From: Candidatus Anammoxibacter sp. | Lineage (GTDB): Bacteria > Planctomycetota > Brocadiia > Brocadiales > Anammoxibacteraceae | Direction: 5' to 3' | Length of the DNA: 64,000 nt | NCBI GenBank assembly: GCA_021777055.1 | Contig: JAIQZO010000093.1 | Coordinates: 1-64,000, forward strand | Part shown: one piece after another, positions 18,804-27,387 of the stretch | Layout: every line of letters starts with the position of its first letter | How positions within the stretch are numbered: position 1 is the first letter of the stretch | Notes under the pieces: model-generated | Databases searched by the model: none | Seen by the model: only the letters and a program-made list of their open reading frames with translations | Told to the model about the DNA's origin: nothing | Position numbers and translations under genes: made by a program

Positions 18804-20102
18804 TCAATCTTTGAATTTTTTAACAATCAAAGCCGCATTTTGACCACCGAATCCCTGATTAATCGAAAGCGCCGCATTAATCTCCATCTCCCTCGCCGTT
18901 CCAGAACAATAATCAAGATCACAATCAGGATCTTGATTGGTTAGATTAATAGTAGGAGGTACAATTTTTCTATCAATTGCCAAAGCACATATCATCAACT
19001 CCATTGCCCCTGCAGCAGCACCCGTATGCGCAACAACTGGTTTTGTTGCACTAAGGGTGATATTGTGGGCATTATCTGCAAAAACAGCTTTTACTGCTTT
19101 CGTCTCCGCAATGTCACTTTCAATAGTACCGATACCATCAACATTAATATAATCTATTGCATCCGTATTTATACCTGCAATTTTACCTGCTTTTCTAACC
19201 GCATCAGCTATACCGCTACAACCAGGTACTTCTTCATATAAGTGAGTAGCATTCGATGTATTACCATAACCAACTATTTCTCCGTAAATCTTGGCGTCTC
19301 TCTTTTTTGCGTGTGATAACTCCTCAAGGATAACTATACCTGCCCCCTCACCCAAAACAAAACCATCTCTATCCCTGTCAAAAGGACGAAAAGAGCTACC
19401 GTCGTTACTATTAGCGGTCAACATATTATGATTATAATAACAGAAAAAATTACTCGCCATGGCAAGAGTATCGTATCCTCCGGCAAAAGTAACGTCCACA
19501 TCCCCTCTTCTTATTGCCATAAACGCATCACCTATCGCATTAGAACCCCCTGCAAACGATGTTACAACATTATCATTCACACCCTGAGCATTGTAATAAA
19601 TAGATATGTAACAAAATAGATTATTGCAAAGAGTCTTCAACAACCATAACGGATGAAGCCGGTCAAGACCCTCCGACCCGAACTTTGACGAATCAAACAG
19701 TTTATTCTCCTCATCCCAGGAAGCCTTTATTACCTCCGCCAGGTCTTTATTATCAGGACCCTCATCATATCCACCACCACCAGATCCAATTATTGCTCCA
19801 AACCTGTGAGGGTCAACCGAACAGTTTTCTAACCCTGAATCGTCATATGCCATCTTTGCGGCAGCTAATCCGAGTTTGACATTTCTGTACATTATTTTTA
19901 ACGCTTTGCGGTCACTAATATAATCTTTCGGATTAAACCCCTTAACTTCACCGGCTATTTTAACAGGTAATCTCTCTTTATCACATAAAGTAACCTCACC
20001 GATACCTGATCGACCAGCAACAATATTTGACCAATTCTCTTCAACTCCAGTACCGGCACACGAAATCATACCCATACCTGTTATTACTACTCTATTATTC
20101 AT
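18804..20102 (-). CDS. Ketosynthase-like protein lacking Cys and one His (KS-beta/chain-length-factor-like)
   Basis: A 432-residue thiolase-fold ketosynthase homologue without a full active site. F183 replaces the catalytic Cys (VTSFAGGSNAIG), D322 replaces the first His (NVDGIGTIES), and only H359 remains (VVAHT). It keeps the overall KS fold signatures (GEGAGIVILEE, GFGGQN). This loss pattern is like KS-beta/chain-length factors of type II PKS, which pair with an active KS and set chain length. The start is ATG at 20102 (MNNRVVITGMG). An upstream in-frame extension of 32 residues would overlap the preceding gene and adds nothing conserved. Confidence 0.85.
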   Translation of the reverse strand: MNNRVVITGMGMISCAGTGVEENWSNIVAGRSGIGEVTLCDKERLPVKIAGEVKGFNPKDYISDRKALKIMYRNVKLGLAAAKMAYDDSGLENCSVDPHRFGAIIGSGGGGYDEGPDNKDLAEVIKASWDEENKLFDSSKFGSEGLDRLHPLWLLKTLCNNLFCYISIYYNAQGVNDNVVTSFAGGSNAIGDAFMAIRRGDVDVTFAGGYDTLAMASNFFCYYNHNMLTANSNDGSSFRPFDRDRDGFVLGEGAGIVILEELSHAKKRDAKIYGEIVGYGNTSNATHLYEEVPGCSGIADAVRKAGKIAGINTDAIDYINVDGIGTIESDIAETKAVKAVFADNAHNITLSATKPVVAHTGAAAGAMELMICALAIDRKIVPPTINLTNQDPDCDLDYCSGTAREMEINAALSINQGFGGQNAALIVKKFKD

Positions 20103-20179
20103 TCTTGTTTTTTTATTAACTAAATAGTTACAGATGTCCCTAAGATTACACAACAAAACATTGCAGCATAGTTGAATAT

Positions 20180-20656
20180 TTAAAGAGCCCGATACCAAAC
20201 ATTATCCAAAAACGATGCATCCCCACTTCGGTATAAATTAAATTCCTTTTCATACTCTTGCGAAAACCCCGGATACTTATAACTCCAGAAAACTATCCTT
20301 TCCACATCTGCCACAACAACATCCCCAACCGTTGCCTGACCTGACACTTGTGACCCAAAATCATTGTTTGACGAGATATCAACTTCAATCCTTAAAACAT
20401 CGCCAGGACTAACATCTTTATAACATCTAAAATTATCTACGGAAAGCAGAATCGACAACGCCTCAAAATCAATTGATGCCGCAGTCGCCCAGCTACCAAC
20501 CTGCCCAATGGCTTCAAGTATCATAGATTCAGGCATTACAGGACGTTTTTGATAATGGTTTGAAAAGAAGTCTTCACTGAAAGATACACTTTTGAGACCA
20601 ACACATTTCCCATTCTTCTCAAACTCAACAATCTTATCAAACAAAAAAAATCTCAT
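20180..20656 (-). CDS. FabZ-like hotdog protein, MPE variant
   Basis: A 158-residue hotdog protein with H34 (SNHYQKRPVMPE) and E48 (MILEAIGQ), so the dehydratase pair is kept, while HFP is HYQ and MPG is MPE. It is closest in these features to the protein encoded at 16439, which suggests that the two arose by duplication within the cluster. It starts MRFFLFDKIVEFEKNG. It lies between the two KS-beta-like genes. The likely role is dehydration of 3-hydroxyacyl-ACP or a related step. Confidence 0.85.
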   Translation of the reverse strand: MRFFLFDKIVEFEKNGKCVGLKSVSFSEDFFSNHYQKRPVMPESMILEAIGQVGSWATAASIDFEALSILLSVDNFRCYKDVSPGDVLRIEVDISSNNDFGSQVSGQATVGDVVVADVERIVFWSYKYPGFSQEYEKEFNLYRSGDASFLDNVWYRAL

Positions 20657-20791
20657 GTCACCAACCTTAGAAACTCAAAAGAAACTTAAATTAGTTTTAC
20701 CTCTACCGGCAAAATCAAAATTAATGTGATGTAGAATCAAGATACTTTATTTCCACTCCACCGCAATGCTTTCTCTTCCAACATCAGTCTC

Positions 20792-22093
20792 CTAACCGCA
20801 AAACCGTTTAACGATCAACGTTGCATTTTCACCGCCCAACCCAAACGAATTGGACATAACAGTATCTATCTTGGCTTCTTTTGCAGAATTTGGCGTATAA
20901 TCAAGATCACAATATCCATCAGCATTGTCATAATTAATAGTTGGAGGAACAAATCCGTCCCTGATGCTTAGCAGCGACACTATTAATTCAGCTGAAGCCG
21001 AAGAGCACAGCAAATGCCCCATCATTGATTTTGTGGAGCTTATAAATACCTCTCTTGCTCTATCGCCAAAAACCCGTTTAACGGCATCCGTCTCGGCGCG
21101 ATCAGCTTGTACAGAAGACTGTCCGTCCGCATTAATATAATCTATCTCATTACTGTTAAGACCTGCATTCCGAAGAGCCATATTCATACATGCCTCAGCA
21201 CCCTCAGCACTTGTAAAGAAAATGTCGTCGCCAGCATTTAGCCGATTGCCGTATATTGATGTGGAATAGCCCACAACTTCACCATAGATATTCGCTCCCC
21301 TCTTAAGCGCATGACCAAGCTCTTCAAGGATCACTATACCCGCCCCTTCACCGACAACGACACCGTTACGGTCCCTTTCAAAAGGACGACTAGCAGCTTC
21401 CGGTCTATCGTTGCTATGAGAGAGTAAATTGTGTAGTGCCAGATAGAGAATAGTAACGGTGTTTATAGACTCACTTCCCCCCGCAACAAATATATCAGCC
21501 TCATTATGTTTTATAGAGTTAACGGCCTCGCCCACCGCCTGAGCGCCAGCAGAGGCAAGGGAACAAAATGTCATATTAGGGCCTTGAATATTATAGTTAA
21601 TCCCAATATGACACAAACTCATATTAGGTGATGCCATTAACGGCCACAAAGGATTCAAGGTTTTATACCCTTCGCTACCGAATTTGTGCGGATTAAAGCC
21701 CTTACCAATGTCAGTGGATGCTTCAAAAGCGCTGGAGACCTCGTCTATTGTGTACTGTGTACCCTCAGTACCTAAAGATACGCCTACCCTGAAAGGATCC
21801 AGCTTCTCAATCTCCAATCCGGAATCTCTAAATGCTAATTCTGTTGCAGCGACAGCAAACTCAATGGTCCTGTTCATCAATTTTAGAGATTTCTTCTTTT
21901 TTACATACAAGGACGGATCAAAACCAGATATCTCACCTGCAATCTTTACCGGACAATGGCTGCAATCAAACGAATTAACAGGTTTTATACCAGAAACACC
22001 CCCTTTTAACGCGGCAACATTATCTTCAACCGTCAACCCAACAGGCGAAACCAGCCCCATCCCAGTAACAACTACACGCCTATCCATAATCAT
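20792..22093 (-). CDS. Second ketosynthase-like protein lacking Cys and one His (KS-beta-like)
   Basis: A 433-residue ketosynthase homologue. A180 stands where the catalytic Cys should be (FCSLASAGAQAVG), D323 replaces the first His (NADGQSS), and H360 remains (MMGHL). The rest of the KS fold is intact (GEGAGIVILEE, GLGGEN). It shares with the other KS-beta-like protein a block KFGSEG-x4-L-x-PLW near residues 137-150. Its gene ends the 46-bp gap after a catalytic ketosynthase gene, so the two form an adjacent alpha/beta pair as in type II PKS. ATG at 22093 or 22087 are both possible starts. Confidence 0.87.
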   Translation of the reverse strand: MIMDRRVVVTGMGLVSPVGLTVEDNVAALKGGVSGIKPVNSFDCSHCPVKIAGEISGFDPSLYVKKKKSLKLMNRTIEFAVAATELAFRDSGLEIEKLDPFRVGVSLGTEGTQYTIDEVSSAFEASTDIGKGFNPHKFGSEGYKTLNPLWPLMASPNMSLCHIGINYNIQGPNMTFCSLASAGAQAVGEAVNSIKHNEADIFVAGGSESINTVTILYLALHNLLSHSNDRPEAASRPFERDRNGVVVGEGAGIVILEELGHALKRGANIYGEVVGYSTSIYGNRLNAGDDIFFTSAEGAEACMNMALRNAGLNSNEIDYINADGQSSVQADRAETDAVKRVFGDRAREVFISSTKSMMGHLLCSSASAELIVSLLSIRDGFVPPTINYDNADGYCDLDYTPNSAKEAKIDTVMSNSFGLGGENATLIVKRFCG

Positions 22094-22139
22094 TCAATAC
22101 CCAAAAGAGCAAAACCCTCTTTCAGCATAAAGCCTCCAC

Positions 22140-23432
22140 CTATTCCTTAAACTTTTCAATAATCAGGCTTACATTCTGCCCGCCAAACGCAAAGGAGTTC
22201 GACAGAACCAGATCAACTTTTCTCTCTCTGGGAACATTAGGCACATAATCCAGGTCACAGTCAGGATCAGGGTACTCCTGATTAACTGTAGCCGGGATCA
22301 AATCGTTATTTATAGCCTGAATACTTACTATCGCCTCAACTGCAGCTGAAGCAGCAATAGTATGCCCCAACATCGATTTATTAGAACTAACAGGCACATC
22401 ATAGGCCCTCTTGCCAAAGACGTTCTTGATGGACCTGGTTTCGCATTTATCATTCAACTGCGTAGAAGTACCATGCGCATTTATATAGTGAACATCTTCA
22501 ATCCCCCTGCCGGCATCTTTAAGCGCCCACTCCATAGAAAGCGAAGCTCCTCGGCCGTCAGGCGGAGAATCAGTTATACGATAAGCATTTGATGAACACC
22601 CAAACCCCGTTAACTCAGCAAGAATATTTGCCCCTCTCGCTTTTGCATGGGACAACTCTTCTATTAGTATCATCCCGCTTCCCTCTGCCAGAATAAAACC
22701 GTTGCGGTTACGATCAAAAGGCCTACTAGCACTTTCAGGCTCATCATTTCTTGTCGACAAGGCGCCCAGCAAACCAAACCCGGCAACAGTAAACTCACTT
22801 ATGAGTCCTTCACATCCACCGGCAAGCATCACGTCCGAATCTCCCGATTCAATAAACCGCATAGCTTTACCAATAGCATGCCCGCTAGATGAACATGCGG
22901 TAGACGACGTACTAAGTGGACCACGGGCATTAAACATTATGGACATGATCGCAGCTGGAATATTTGCATTACGTCTAATGGGCCATAACATACCAAGATC
23001 CTTATAACTTTCGGGCATATATTTATTTGTAACGAAGGATTCATAGACATTTTCCGCACCGAAAACGGAGTCAAACTGTTCAAGCCCAGCATGCTCTTCT
23101 CCTGTCCCCACAGAAACCCCGAACATTACAGGATCCAGTTTCTTTATATCCAATTTAGCTGATTCCACTGCCATTTGCGCCGCACCAATCCCATGCATTG
23201 CGGAACGGGACAAAAACTGTGAAAAATTATTGTCATCCGGAACATATTTTTTTACATCAAACCCCTTAACCTCACCTGCTATCTTTGCGGGAAAAGTTTC
23301 AGGGTCAAACAATGTTATACGCGAAACACCCGACCTACAGTTAACTATCCCTTCCCAGGTACTCTCAACGTCAAGCCCCAGTGAAGTAACTGCACCCATG
23401 CCGGTAACAACGCACCGTCTCTTCTTATCCAT
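22140..23432 (-). CDS. fabF: Beta-ketoacyl-ACP synthase, catalytically complete (KS-alpha of the pair)
   Basis: A 430-residue ketosynthase with the complete triad: C180 in SSTACSSSGHAIG, H320 in NAHGTSTQ and H357 in MLGHT. It would condense acyl groups with malonyl-ACP. Typical signatures GSGMILIEEL and AFGGQN are present. It is encoded directly before a KS-beta-like gene (46 bp gap), so it is the probable catalytic half of a heterodimer. Upstream, 433 bp of repeat-bearing DNA separates it from fabD, so a promoter for the cluster may lie there. Confidence 0.93.
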   Translation of the reverse strand: MDKKRRCVVTGMGAVTSLGLDVESTWEGIVNCRSGVSRITLFDPETFPAKIAGEVKGFDVKKYVPDDNNFSQFLSRSAMHGIGAAQMAVESAKLDIKKLDPVMFGVSVGTGEEHAGLEQFDSVFGAENVYESFVTNKYMPESYKDLGMLWPIRRNANIPAAIMSIMFNARGPLSTSSTACSSSGHAIGKAMRFIESGDSDVMLAGGCEGLISEFTVAGFGLLGALSTRNDEPESASRPFDRNRNGFILAEGSGMILIEELSHAKARGANILAELTGFGCSSNAYRITDSPPDGRGASLSMEWALKDAGRGIEDVHYINAHGTSTQLNDKCETRSIKNVFGKRAYDVPVSSNKSMLGHTIAASAAVEAIVSIQAINNDLIPATVNQEYPDPDCDLDYVPNVPRERKVDLVLSNSFAFGGQNVSLIIEKFKE

Positions 23433-23513
23433 TAATTAATGCCCCAATATCTACCAATGTACTCTCATAGTACAATATATTAACTAATACCATAATGCAG
23501 CGAAACCGCAACC

Positions 23514-23652
23514 GAAATACAGGAGTCAGAATTCAGAGAAAAGCATAGATTCCTTATTGTTTTACAATAGAGCTATTAATTGTAAATTTGTATTCACTTC
23601 CTGAATCATGTTTTTTGTTATTCTAACTTCTGACTCCTGAATTCTGTATTCC
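23514..23652. repeat. Palindromic intergenic repeat, copy 1 (GAATACAGGAGTCAG family)
   Basis: The left arm AAATACAGGAGTCAG and the right arm CTGACTCCTG...TGTATTCC are inverted around an AT-rich centre. The element and its flanks (about 23490-23700) align over some 200 bases with 62715-62930, including a shared AAGAAGTTTTTATAAA downstream. No gene is present. It fills most of the gap between fabD and the ketosynthase gene. Confidence 0.8.
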
Positions 23653-23865
23653 ACAAAAGCTACAATATCTTAAAAAAAGAAGTTTTTATAAAATAATACA
23701 ACAGATGTCAGAAAAAAAACAAAAAAAAAGCTCAACGCATACAAGGTTAACCGGATACGGTATCATTTTACAGATACAGATATGATTCAAACGGCCATAT
23801 GTTTATATATAACCAACCCTGTACACATTGAGCCTTTTCCGTAAACCGTTGCCACGGCAACCGGT

Positions 23866-24801
23866 TTAATTATAGCGAAACGCCCCAAATTTGTCTATGC
23901 TATTAATCTTTTTCTTTCTGTTAACTTTCTTCATAATACCTACCATTGTACGCCCTGGCCCCACACCGTAAAACTCCTCCACTCCATCCTTAATCATATT
24001 TTCCAGAGAATGACACCACAAGACAGGACTTGTCAGCTGCTTTATCAGAGAATCCCTTATCTCATCAGGCTCACAGATGTAATTACCGTCTACATTTGTA
24101 GCAACAGGAATCTCCGCTTTAGATATTGATATACTCCTTAACTCCTCCTCCAATTTCTTACTTGCGGAATCCATAAGATGCGAGTGAAAAGCGCCGTTAA
24201 CATTCAGAGGAATCACCATTTTTGCGCCACGTTCCATGGCCCTCTTTTCTGCCTCTTTAATCGCATTTATCTCGCCGGAGACAACAACCTGCCCCGGATA
24301 GTTATAATTTGCAGGACTAATAGCGCCCGCCCACTGGACATCATCACAAATATTTTCCACCGCCTCATTATCAAGCCCTATGATTGTAAGCATTCCACCT
24401 GGAGACTCTTGGCACGCCTCTTCCATGTACAATCCCCTGTTATGCACCAACCTAATAGCATCTTCAAACTTAATAGCACCAGCAAAGACCAATGCCGTAT
24501 ACTCACCAAGACTCAGCCCAGCCACAGCAAAACATTCATTACCAGAATCACCAAGCTCTTTAAAAGATTCAATAATCGCCAGGCTTGTTACAAGTATTGC
24601 AGGCTGACACAAAGAGGTCCTGTCCAGATCCTCCTGCCTTCCATTAAAACAGATATCAGCAAGGTCAAACCCCAGCACGTCATTTGCTTTATCGTAAAGC
24701 CTCCTGGCGCCAGCCGAATTTTCATAAAAATCCTTCCCCATACCGATATACTGTGCTCCCTGCCCTGGGAAAAGATACGTTTTTTTTGCGTTGCTAATCA
24801 T
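23866..24801 (-). CDS. fabD: Malonyl-CoA:ACP transacylase FabD
   Basis: Loads malonyl groups from CoA onto the acyl carrier protein, supplying every ketosynthase step of the cluster. The acyltransferase signature FPGQGAQYIGMG is at 11-22, the nucleophile S97 is in GLSLGE and the catalytic H206 in NGAFHSHLM. The GLSLGE variant (Leu in place of His before the Ser) is also found in other FabD proteins. The ATG at 24801 is chosen: GGAGG lies about 8 bases upstream, whereas the longer frame starts inside the ribosome site region. It is the first gene of the lipid cluster on this strand. Confidence 0.95.
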   Translation of the reverse strand: MISNAKKTYLFPGQGAQYIGMGKDFYENSAGARRLYDKANDVLGFDLADICFNGRQEDLDRTSLCQPAILVTSLAIIESFKELGDSGNECFAVAGLSLGEYTALVFAGAIKFEDAIRLVHNRGLYMEEACQESPGGMLTIIGLDNEAVENICDDVQWAGAISPANYNYPGQVVVSGEINAIKEAEKRAMERGAKMVIPLNVNGAFHSHLMDSASKKLEEELRSISISKAEIPVATNVDGNYICEPDEIRDSLIKQLTSPVLWCHSLENMIKDGVEEFYGVGPGRTMVGIMKKVNRKKKINSIDKFGAFRYN

Positions 24802-25254
24802 TATAACCACCTCCAAAAAATAAACATGCAAAAGACTTATTACTCTAACTTACTAAACTTTCGCACATTTCATGCCAAAACAAAACAATACTCTTCACAT
24901 TGTATACCGCCTCATACTATCCAACAAAACATGACCACCGTAAAGCTTTTAAAATACACCACTTACGCTAACCAACAGCAGGTATATTACCTGCCGCAAT
25001 ATTACCAAAATCTTCAATTTAAAATATAAATACTGAAAATGTTACATTGCGTATCAACAAAGACTATCCATTTAAACAAATAGTTGCAAGAGTGTTAAAA
25101 CTAACATAACTCCTATAATATCGGCAAATTAACACCATACTAAAGTGTTACACATTGTAACATTCATATATTGAGTCAAAAAGTACCACAACGGCAGGCC
25201 TCGAGAAAGTCAAATTTTAATAACTCCTCCACACATTAGCAACACACAACACAA
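24802..25254. other. Non-coding stretch upstream of fabD
   Basis: I see no gene here. It is AT-rich and should hold the promoter of fabD, but I cannot point to a convincing -35/-10 pair. Confidence 0.4.
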
Positions 25255-25440
25255 CTAAGGAGCAGTCCCAAAATAAGTTGAGTTTCTAGTGTTTAGATTT
25301 TGGTTAAATGTAACAAATCTGATTGAACCAAACCGGAAGCGCAGCCTCAGCGGCATTGAGGATTTGGAGATTGAAGATTTGTTAAAGTTGGCAAAAAGAT
25401 GAATGCGAGAAGCTCAACTTATTTTGGGACTGCTCCTTAG
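25255..25440. repeat. 186-bp MITE-like element with 28-bp perfect terminal inverted repeats
   Basis: The ends 25255-25282 and 25413-25440 are perfect inverted complements (CTAAGGAGCAGTCCCAAAAT.. and its reverse). The interior has no reading frame and includes TTTGGTTAAATG and GGCATTGAGGATTTGG, words that recur in altered form at 36820-37050. The structure is that of a miniature inverted-repeat element or a long-stem palindromic repeat. No clear target-site duplication is seen. Confidence 0.85.
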
Positions 25441-25856
25441 GATCTACACTTGAAACTAATTCAATTTATGCAATTGAAATTATAAATTTATTAAACGATA
25501 ATTAAATAAGGGAAACGTGAAGCTTGAAACTTGAAACTTGAAATAGAATAATAAATTCCGATGTCAAGGTATCCAAAGATATCTAAATTAGCGCATTCGG
25601 TATGCTTTTTGCTCTAAAATTTTAATCATATTTTTAATCGCAGAACGTGGATTAAGATTAAGAGTATGATTAGGATTAAGGCCATAGCAACTTTGGCTAT
25701 CAAGACTTCCATACATTATTATTAAAATGAAAATCTCCATCAAGAAATATGAGATTGAACTATTTACATAGTATCTAGAATCTCGCACCAAGTATTTTGA
25801 TTACGTCTTTGCCATACTATGTACAATTTATAAAAAAGTATTTTCAGGTATAAACC
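25441..25856. other. Non-coding stretch with short tandem repeat
   Basis: Contains a short tandem of GAAACTT units near 25526-25546. A 67-codon frame on the minus strand (25588-25791) lacks a ribosome site and recognisable features, and I do not call it. Confidence 0.4.
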
Positions 25857-26648
25857 ATGGATATAGAAAATGATTTGCAGAAATTTCAAACCAGAAATTT
25901 AAGGGATCTGACGGAAAAAGATATGCTCTTTCTAATAGAAGCCTATGCGTCTAGGAGAAAAGACTATAACAATATAGCCAGTATAATAAAAGGCGATGAA
26001 GAGATTATCTGCAGAATGATCGATAGCGAAAGAGTCTTCAACAAAGTTATGGAGTGTAAAAATAGAATCATTGAGATCTCTCCATATTTCCTCTTTTCAT
26101 TACTTTTAAGAAAATCTTTTAGAGAAAACCGGAAAAACCAAAAATTTATCGATATAGCATTGGAACAGTTAAACAGTTCTGACCCTCTTATACCATGGAA
26201 CGAAAAGAGACTTATGGATATGCTTAAGGATAATGGTATCGCAAACTATATGGCCAACATGCTAGCTCAATTCACAAAGAGCTTCGATCTTTTCAAGACA
26301 TCCCAAAGCGACAAAGAGAACACCCATCATATAGTTGACATGATTGAAGATTCAATAAAATCAGACAACAAAAGAAAATTTTATATTTTCTGCCATATAG
26401 GAGACTACTCACTATTCTTAACAGGTATGCTATCAAACTATATAGAATACGGAGTAGTCCACAAGCAAATGCTGCTGGACAAAGACTCTTATGTCAGTTT
26501 TGGCAAAGTATATTACAGCCTAGCTTCCGAAACTGATAGCGCTAAGAAAAACATGCTCGCGGATACATTATCCCAACTTTCAGAGTGTTTTGAAGTTTTT
26601 GTTCAAGTGTTACATTTTATGAACCGTAAGTATTTTTTGCGAAATTAA
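25857..26648 (+). CDS. Hypothetical helical protein
   Basis: A 263-residue protein I do not recognise. It is rich in Lys, Asp, Asn and Phe and predicted by eye to be mostly alpha-helical, with no signal peptide or membrane segment. No catalytic or metal motif stands out. It is isolated: about 1 kb of repeat-bearing DNA lies before it and a secreted rhodanese gene follows 83 bp later on the same strand. The continuous frame and the codon use typical of its neighbours support a real gene. Confidence 0.6.
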   Translation: MDIENDLQKFQTRNLRDLTEKDMLFLIEAYASRRKDYNNIASIIKGDEEIICRMIDSERVFNKVMECKNRIIEISPYFLFSLLLRKSFRENRKNQKFIDIALEQLNSSDPLIPWNEKRLMDMLKDNGIANYMANMLAQFTKSFDLFKTSQSDKENTHHIVDMIEDSIKSDNKRKFYIFCHIGDYSLFLTGMLSNYIEYGVVHKQMLLDKDSYVSFGKVYYSLASETDSAKKNMLADTLSQLSECFEVFVQVLHFMNRKYFLRN

Positions 26649-26731
26649 TATACTCAAACTGATAAAGTGACCAAAAACTCTATATCTATATATAGAGATC
26701 ACCATTACTATCACACTCTAAACTATTAACA

Positions 26732-27247
26732 ATGATAAAGAAAATAATAGGAACAATGACGACCGGCACACTACTTCTATTTTGCAACATCTTGGTCGGC
26801 AACGACAACATCACAATCGCCCAAAGAGTAGCAGACCTTGCAGATGAATGTGTGCAAAAATATCCTGCCGCAAACTTAATTTCCGCTGGGGAATATTTCC
26901 ACGAAAGCAGAGATAAGTCGTGGATTATTGTTGACGTCCGCTCAAAAAGAGAACGTAACGTATCCCACATACCTAACGCCATAAGTAAAGAGCTGTTTGA
27001 AATGCAGAAAACAGGCTTTAAAGAAAATTTAATTTTAGTATACTGTACGGTTGGATGCAGGAGTGGAGCCTATTCAGAAGAACTACAAGATGACGGTTTT
27101 AATGCATTTAATCTTTACGGCGGCATACTTGCGTGGGCACTTGAAGGTGGAAGGTTTATTACTCCAGAAGGAAAATCAACAAACAGAGTACACGTATATA
27201 GCAAGAAATGGAGCGTACTACCCCCAGCCTTTGAATCTGTATATTAA
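26732..27247 (+). CDS. Secreted rhodanese-like sulfurtransferase
   Basis: A 171-residue protein with an N-terminal signal-like segment (hydrophobic 11-22 after K3-K4) and a rhodanese domain: IIVDVRSKRERNVSHIPNA is the entry motif, and the active loop C105-x4-R110 lies in YCTVGCRSG. The loop has the length of a single-domain rhodanese. It should bind persulfide at C105 and act outside the cytoplasm or in an internal compartment. The second Cys (C109) within the loop is uncommon and could form a disulfide with C105. The substrate is unknown. Confidence 0.85.
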   Translation: MIKKIIGTMTTGTLLLFCNILVGNDNITIAQRVADLADECVQKYPAANLISAGEYFHESRDKSWIIVDVRSKRERNVSHIPNAISKELFEMQKTGFKENLILVYCTVGCRSGAYSEELQDDGFNAFNLYGGILAWALEGGRFITPEGKSTNRVHVYSKKWSVLPPAFESVY

Positions 27248-27248
27248 G

Positions 27249-27369
27249 TTAGGCTGAAGGCTGAAGCTTAAAAGCAAAATGCAAAAGGCAGTATTGTGGG
27301 GTTTTACATTTCTTCCGTACACTTAAAAAGCTTTACGCTTTTACCTTCAGCCTTCAGTCTTCAGCCTAA
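27249..27369. repeat. Palindromic intergenic repeat (CTTCAGCCTTCAG family), copy 1
   Basis: TTAGGCTGAAGGCTGAAGCTT at the left is inverted at the right as CTTCAGTCTTCAGCCTAA, with further weaker pairing between (AAAAGC...GCTTTT). It lies between the rhodanese and SNF2 genes. A related copy is at 43551-43698. Confidence 0.8.
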
Positions 27370-27387
27370 TCACCTAAGATTTGAATT

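Noticed and set aside
20103-20198. N-terminal extension of the KS-beta-like protein
   Set aside because: It would overlap the preceding gene, is Cys/Leu-rich without conservation, and a ketosynthase-type start (MNNRVVITG) exists at 20102.
24178-25029. Long open frame opposite fabD
   Set aside because: It is an antisense shadow of fabD and its upstream region, with no domain signature and a His/Arg/Tyr-rich composition typical of shadows.
25588-25791. A 67-codon open frame on the minus strand
   Set aside because: No ribosome site or family likeness, and it lies among repeats.
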